A stretch of DNA of 64,000 bases from Clostridia bacterium (GTDB lineage: Bacteria; Bacillota; Clostridia; Oscillospirales; CAG-272): assembly GCA_017464805.1 (NCBI GenBank), contig JAFTYE010000008.1:62001-126000 (forward strand), given 5' to 3'. The position numbers were made by a program, and so were the translations under genes. Numbering within the stretch: position 1 is the first letter of the stretch; the number at the start of each line of letters is the position of its first letter. The notes under the pieces were generated by a model. The model had not been told where the DNA came from and ran no database searches. It worked only from the letters and a program-made list of their open reading frames with translations. Shown here piece by piece: positions 60,161 through 64,000 of the stretch.

Positions 60161-60862
60161 TCAGATAGATTCCAGCGAGAAGGCCACACCCTCTCTTGCG
60201 TTCAACTCATCGATCACGTCCGTCACACTCGGACCGGTGTCCTTTGTATGAATTGAGGCCTCCACGCCCACGTGTGCTACCAATGCGGAGCGGGGCGGCG
60301 TGATTTGCACATCATTGGTGAGGTAACATTCCTTCAAGTGCGCGGTCATTTCCTGCACAAAGGTAACACTTGTCAGCTCGACATAGATACCGAAGCGGCG
60401 GTGACGGCGATTGAGGCGGAATTCCAGATAAGACAGGCAGATGATGGTGAGCATGGTAAAAACCGTGCCGATGAGCGCGCCCGACAGAAAGCCGATGCCG
60501 AAGGCAAGGCCAATGGCGGCGGTGGCCCATAGGCCTGCGGCGGTGGTCAGGCCCGTAATTTGGAAGCGGCCCTTTACGAGAATGGTGCCGACGCCGAGAA
60601 AACCTATGCCCGAGATGACCTGTGCGGCAACGCGCAGGGGGTCGGTGTTTGGCTGGATGCTTTGGGCGAACAGACCCAACTCGGCGGCGAGAGCCGCACC
60701 AAGGCAAACGAGGGCGTGGGTACGCAGGCCCGCAGCGCGGCCGTGACGACCACGCTCCGCGCCAATGATCGCCCCCGCGAGGGTTGCCAGCAACAGGCGC
60801 ACAAGCATCGCAATCTCCGAGCTACCCTGCAAATAATTCAAAGCGTTCTTGAGAAATTCCAT
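60161..60862 (-). CDS. MgtC/SapB family membrane protein
   Basis: A 233-residue protein with five hydrophobic segments in the MgtC domain (LLLATLAGAIIGAERGRHGR, VISGIGFLGVGTILVKG, LTTAAGLWATAAIGLAFGIG) and a C-terminal cytoplasmic ACT-like region. MgtC proteins influence magnesium stress and ATP synthase in pathogens; the role here is unknown. AAGGAG precedes the ATG. It starts 9 bases after the HD gene stop. Confidence 0.88.
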   Translation of the reverse strand: MEFLKNALNYLQGSSEIAMLVRLLLATLAGAIIGAERGRHGRAAGLRTHALVCLGAALAAELGLFAQSIQPNTDPLRVAAQVISGIGFLGVGTILVKGRFQITGLTTAAGLWATAAIGLAFGIGFLSGALIGTVFTMLTIICLSYLEFRLNRRHRRFGIYVELTSVTFVQEMTAHLKECYLTNDVQITPPRSALVAHVGVEASIHTKDTGPSVTDVIDELNAREGVAFSLESI

Positions 60863-60871
60863 AAGTACTCC

Positions 60872-61531
60872 TTAAAACAGGCGCTGGTCGTTGACGAGGA
60901 GGCAGAAGCGGAGCCCCAGCTTCTCCGCCGCCTTGCGGCACATGATCATTCGTCCGAGGAAAATCTCGAAATAGTCCATGACAGGGCTGATGGCGGTGTC
61001 GATGGTGAGGGTCAAGGTGACCTCGGTATGTGCTTCATTAAGGGATAGGGCGGACGAGGTGACCGAGTAGTTCACGCGGTCGTGGATGTCGAAGGTGGAA
61101 AAATCGGTGTTCCGCACACGGCTACGGCGAACATCGCACTTATCGGCTAAAATCAGAGCAGCCGAAATGGCATTGACGGGAACGCCCGTACCCTCATCGT
61201 GGTTGCCGATGGCGGTCACAACGGCGGCGATCTCCTCTGCCCTCATATCACGGTGCGAGAGAAGCCGGAAGGCGATAAGAGCACCGCTTTGCGAGTGATC
61301 GACACGGTTGACCAGGTTGCCGATATCGTGCAGATATCCGGCGATCCTAGCCAGCTCGACCGTACGTGGGCCGTGACCAAGGGCAGAAAGCAGGTCGGCG
61401 GACGACTCGGCCACGCGGGTCACGTGGGCGAAGCTGTGCTCAGTATAGCCAAGGGCAAGGAGTGATCGGTCTGCTTGCTCGATATAGGTGCGGATGTCTT
61501 CATCCTTTCGAAGCTCGTCGTATGTCAGCAT
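60872..61531 (-). CDS. HD-domain phosphohydrolase
   Basis: A 219-residue protein with the metal ligands of an HD domain: HSFAHVTRVAE (first His), GYLHDIGN (His-Asp) and a later GNHDEG and DKCDV. There is no partner domain. Such proteins cleave nucleotides or cyclic nucleotides; the substrate is not evident. AAAGGA precedes the ATG. It lies 21 bases downstream of the methyltransferase gene. Confidence 0.82.
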   Translation of the reverse strand: MLTYDELRKDEDIRTYIEQADRSLLALGYTEHSFAHVTRVAESSADLLSALGHGPRTVELARIAGYLHDIGNLVNRVDHSQSGALIAFRLLSHRDMRAEEIAAVVTAIGNHDEGTGVPVNAISAALILADKCDVRRSRVRNTDFSTFDIHDRVNYSVTSSALSLNEAHTEVTLTLTIDTAISPVMDYFEIFLGRMIMCRKAAEKLGLRFCLLVNDQRLF

Positions 61532-61552
61532 GGTTTTATCCTTTCTATTATG

Positions 61553-62599
61553 CTATGCAAGGGCGGGTGCCATGGCACGCAGAGCGGGGTCACCGAGCAG
61601 CGTGCGCACGGCCGTCATATCCGAGAGGTGAATGCCGTCTGCCCTGCCGCCCTCTCGATAGGCCTTCTCCAGCTCACAAAAAAGTTCCGCATGCAGGTGG
61701 GAAAGAAGCATGTCCTCGACCCAGTAATCGAAGGATGCCTTTTGCGTGTCCTCGATACGGCGCAGGCGTGCATACAGGGGCAGACCGTCCGAGGCATCGT
61801 GCCACAGGTCGGCGAATACGTAATCGTAGGGGTGCTTTGGTAGCTCATATTCGAAGTAGTCGATGGCATCTGCCCGAACGATACGGATCTTGTTATGGCA
61901 CTCGAACTGCGGCAATAGCTCCGATTCAAAGAGCGAAATGACCGAAGGGTCACGCTCCACGACCGTGACGCTTTTGACGTTTTCCTTGCGTGCAGCCATG
62001 TAGGCGAAGTACCCAAGGCCAAGCCCTGCGGCCAGCACGTGGCCGTTTGCACGGGTGACGGGGGCGCGCATGGTTTCGATCTCGTTCGGCTTGATGGCCA
62101 TCCATTCCACGCCGTTCTGCATCACGGCGGGAAAGGAAAACTCCTCGGTGAAGTAGGCAACGGGCGGCACGATCATGTCGGCCGCTTTTACAAGGTGGCC
62201 GCAAACAAAGCCTTCGTAGGGGACGTAGGTCTCCTCTGTCAGGAGCCATTCCCCGATGCGGCGGTGGGGCACGCGGATATTTTTGAAATAGGGGTCGGCG
62301 CGGTAGACGGCGGGGTCTGCCGCTCGCAGGCAGGAAGGAAGGTACCGTCGCACAAGGCGTGCTTCCCGTTCGCTTCGATCTTCGTCCAAGTCAAGGGCGG
62401 CGGCAAGCACGGCACAAAAGGCCTCGTTTTCCGTGACACCGCAATCGCGTGTCAGCTCGGCGATCATATCGGAGCTGACCAAGCGTGGAAAATTCGAAAG
62501 ATAGTGGGCAAGCACGGCAAAGAACTGTCGATTGCAGATCTCGGTTTCACAAAGTGCCGCAAAGGCGGCTCGCTCATGGGGTGGCAGGGAAAGCGTCAT
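61553..62599 (-). CDS. SAM-dependent methyltransferase-like protein
   Basis: A 348-residue protein. The first half is a helical domain unfamiliar to me. The second half is a class I methyltransferase/spermidine-synthase-like fold: HVLAAGLGLGYFAYMAA (motif I), VTVVERDPSVISLFE (acidic end of strand 2) and YDYVFADLWHDASDG (motif IV region). The substrate is unknown. AAAGGAG precedes the ATG. It heads the four-gene operon ending with pdxK. No promoter was found in the short gap upstream. Confidence 0.7.
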   Translation of the reverse strand: MTLSLPPHERAAFAALCETEICNRQFFAVLAHYLSNFPRLVSSDMIAELTRDCGVTENEAFCAVLAAALDLDEDRSEREARLVRRYLPSCLRAADPAVYRADPYFKNIRVPHRRIGEWLLTEETYVPYEGFVCGHLVKAADMIVPPVAYFTEEFSFPAVMQNGVEWMAIKPNEIETMRAPVTRANGHVLAAGLGLGYFAYMAARKENVKSVTVVERDPSVISLFESELLPQFECHNKIRIVRADAIDYFEYELPKHPYDYVFADLWHDASDGLPLYARLRRIEDTQKASFDYWVEDMLLSHLHAELFCELEKAYREGGRADGIHLSDMTAVRTLLGDPALRAMAPALA

Positions 62600-62624
62600 G
62601 CCGTGCGCTCCTTTCGATAAATCT

Positions 62625-62650
62625 CAAAAGGCGCCCTTGGGCGCCTTTTG
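62625..62650. terminator. Terminator of the capsule kinase operon
   Basis: Perfect CAAAAGGCGCCC / GGGCGCCTTTTG hairpin with a two-base loop, directly after the kinase stop codon. Confidence 0.85.
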
Positions 62651-62655
62651 CACGT

Positions 62656-63411
62656 TTACTTTTTGAAGATGTCAAAGAAGCGTTTCGGCTTCCCCTCTTT
62701 TCCGTAGCCATAGCCGTAGCCATAACCGTATCCGTAACGGGAGTAGCGGAAATACTTATCCTGATGACGGTCGGTCATGTTCAGAACGGCACCAATCACG
62801 GTGCATCCCGCACGCTCCAGCTGCTGCTTGCAGGTACGAGCCATACGCATGGTATCCTTGCCGTTTGCCAAGATCATCAGGATGCCGTCGCAACGCTTGG
62901 AAATGACGACCGCATCGATGATGCTACCGGCAGGGGGACAGTCGATCAGGACGTAATCATACTCCGCACGGGCAGAGGCAATCAGAGAAGCAAAACGCTC
63001 ACCCTCAAGAAGTTCAACGGGATTAGGCGGATAGTAGCCGCTGAACATCACGTGCAGACCGGGGTACTGTGTAGAAACCACGGCATCCGCAACGTCAACC
63101 TGACCGGAGAGCAGCTGGGAAAGCCCTGCACGCTTGCCGGGCTCACCGTAGCGGGAATACATAGTGGAGCGACGCATATCCGCATCAATCACGAGAACGC
63201 GACGACCGACCTCAACCAGGCTGCGTGCCAGACCGATCACGGCCGTGGTCTTACCCTCGCCTGGTTGGCAGCTGGTGATGGCGATCACCTTTTTTTCGCT
63301 GCCGCAGAACATCAAGTTGGTGCGAAGGGTCTTGTAGGATTCACGGGTTGCGTAATCCAAAACGAACGGTTCCTTCATGGTCATGGTTTGAAAGCTCTTA
63401 TTCGTTGCCAT
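62656..63411 (-). CDS. Capsule/exopolysaccharide tyrosine kinase (CpsD/CapB type)
   Basis: A 251-residue bacterial tyrosine kinase that controls polysaccharide chain length. TSCQPGEGKTTA (Walker A), LVIDADMRRSTMY (Walker A') and YVLIDCPPAG (Walker B) are present. The C-terminus has a tyrosine cluster of alternating Gly and Tyr (YSRYGYGYGYGYGYGKEG), the usual autophosphorylation site, here unusually regular. Its start overlaps the stop of the transmembrane activator (TAATG), the standard CpsC-CpsD arrangement. Confidence 0.93.
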   Translation of the reverse strand: MATNKSFQTMTMKEPFVLDYATRESYKTLRTNLMFCGSEKKVIAITSCQPGEGKTTAVIGLARSLVEVGRRVLVIDADMRRSTMYSRYGEPGKRAGLSQLLSGQVDVADAVVSTQYPGLHVMFSGYYPPNPVELLEGERFASLIASARAEYDYVLIDCPPAGSIIDAVVISKRCDGILMILANGKDTMRMARTCKQQLERAGCTVIGAVLNMTDRHQDKYFRYSRYGYGYGYGYGYGKEGKPKRFFDIFKK

Positions 63412-64000
63412 TACCCCTCACCTCCCAAAACTTCTTCTTCCTTTGCGCGCTGATACGGAATGGTACCAAGAGTGCTGACACCGAGAGCGCGCTGAACGGT
63501 GTCGGGAGATTTGATCTTATCGTCAAACAGATGGATGGCAACGATCACGCCGACCGAGCCGACAAGACCGATAAGAAATGCCATCAAAACGTTTCTCGTC
63601 AGGGCGGAGCCGACTGGCTCGGCCTCAACGGCTGAACCGAACACGGAAATCGAAGCGGCAGCCCCCGAGCGATCCACGGACAACTCCTTGGTCACGCGGC
63701 AGATCTCATCCAGAATGGTTTGTGCCCGATTGGGGTACTTATCCTTCACGGAAAGGTTGATGATACGACTCTCCTCACCGTACTCCACAGTAATCTTGGA
63801 AGCAAGTGTCTTATAGCTCATTTCCAGGCTCAAGTTGTTGATAACGGTGTTCAAAACATCCTGCGTGGTTGCCATTTCGGCATAATCCTCTGCCTGATAG
63901 GTGGCCACGGCAATGGCCGTAGCGGGGTTGGCGTGATCACACACGAAGAAAAGTGTAGCATTCGAGCGATACTGCGGCTTTTCGGTCACCTTGGTAAAGA
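63411..64000 (-). CDS. Polysaccharide chain-length/kinase activator protein (CpsC/Wzz), partial
   Basis: The 3' part (about 196 codons) of a Wzz/CpsC-family membrane protein; the frame is open to the window edge, so its N-terminus, including the first transmembrane segment, lies outside. The visible part has the extracytoplasmic helical region (TTQDVLNTVINNLSLEMSYKTLA) and the second transmembrane segment (VLMAFLIGLVGSVGVIVAIHLF), then a short cytoplasmic tail that activates the kinase. The GTG at 63989 is in frame but is not the start. Confidence 0.9.
   Translation of the reverse strand, partial: FTKVTEKPQYRSNATLFFVCDHANPATAIAVATYQAEDYAEMATTQDVLNTVINNLSLEMSYKTLASKITVEYGEESRIINLSVKDKYPNRAQTILDEICRVTKELSVDRSGAAASISVFGSAVEAEPVGSALTRNVLMAFLIGLVGSVGVIVAIHLFDDKIKSPDTVQRALGVSTLGTIPYQRAKEEEVLGGEG

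Noticed and set aside
62700-62740. Short-period repeat as a CRISPR or microsatellite locus
   Set aside because: It lies in frame and encodes the tyrosine cluster of the kinase.
63411-63989. Complete gene starting at the GTG at 63989
   Set aside because: The frame continues to the window edge and the first transmembrane segment of the family is missing, so the gene is partial.

Overview
The window reads as chromosome from a Gram-positive anaerobe of the Clostridia (Bacillota), probably an uncultured gut lineage of fairly high GC. The pointers are two T-box riboswitches, the Firmicutes order yybS-gdpP-rplI-dnaB followed by tilS-ftsH, a CpsC/CpsD-type capsule tyrosine-kinase pair, Firmicutes-type ThiI without a rhodanese domain, strong AGGAGG-like ribosome binding sites and many TTGACA-17-TATAAT promoters. 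No phage, IS transposase, CRISPR array, rRNA or tRNA gene was recognised.

Layout. 1-2.9 kb is an accessory stretch: a SASA-type acetylesterase, a short inverted-repeat element, the broken C-terminal end of an rRNA methyltransferase gene, a small GIY-YIG protein, a cluster of dispersed repeats and an AT-rich pair of unknown genes. 3-19 kb is housekeeping: RlmD-type methyltransferase, acyl-CoA ligase, Obg, Der, a PDZ/radical-SAM protein, an SGNH hydrolase, a SEC11-like peptidase facing a lipoprotein, T-box-controlled ValS, and a thiI operon that continues into two membrane proteins of unknown function and an M20 peptidase. 19-29 kb holds a secreted repeat protein and the minus-strand block yybS-gdpP-rplI-dnaB-tilS-ftsH. 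29-36 kb carries recG, rarA/mgsA, a lipid kinase and comEC. 36-44 kb is a sugar-metabolism region: TIM-barrel isomerase, NagA-like deacetylase, an AraC regulator overlapping it, NagB-like isomerase, and a minus-strand cluster of three Gfo/Idh/MocA proteins plus an enolase-superfamily enzyme. 44-47.6 kb is an ABC transporter of the TrpXYZ type behind a T-box. 47.7-49.6 kb has a CPBP protease and serine acetyltransferase. 49.7-59.2 kb is one gene for a 3,168-residue secreted protein. 59.3-62.6 kb is a minus-strand operon (methyltransferase, HD hydrolase, MgtC, pyridoxal kinase). 62.7-64 kb is the capsule kinase and the start of its transmembrane partner, cut by the window edge.

Two observations stand out, both in the ABC transporter operon. 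(1) The solute-binding lipoprotein appears circularly permuted: the segment that normally ends TrpX-family proteins sits directly after the lipobox, and the normal N-terminal segment follows it and runs to the stop codon. (2) The T-box that should control this operon has UUC (phenylalanine) as its specifier, and its UGGU T-box base fits an A73 tRNA such as tRNA-Phe, not the tryptophan specificity the family name implies. The third item is the giant secreted protein, which combines repeated binding-like modules, two beta-helix regions (one with GH110-like features) and a SASA-type esterase domain, suggesting attack on acetylated glycans.
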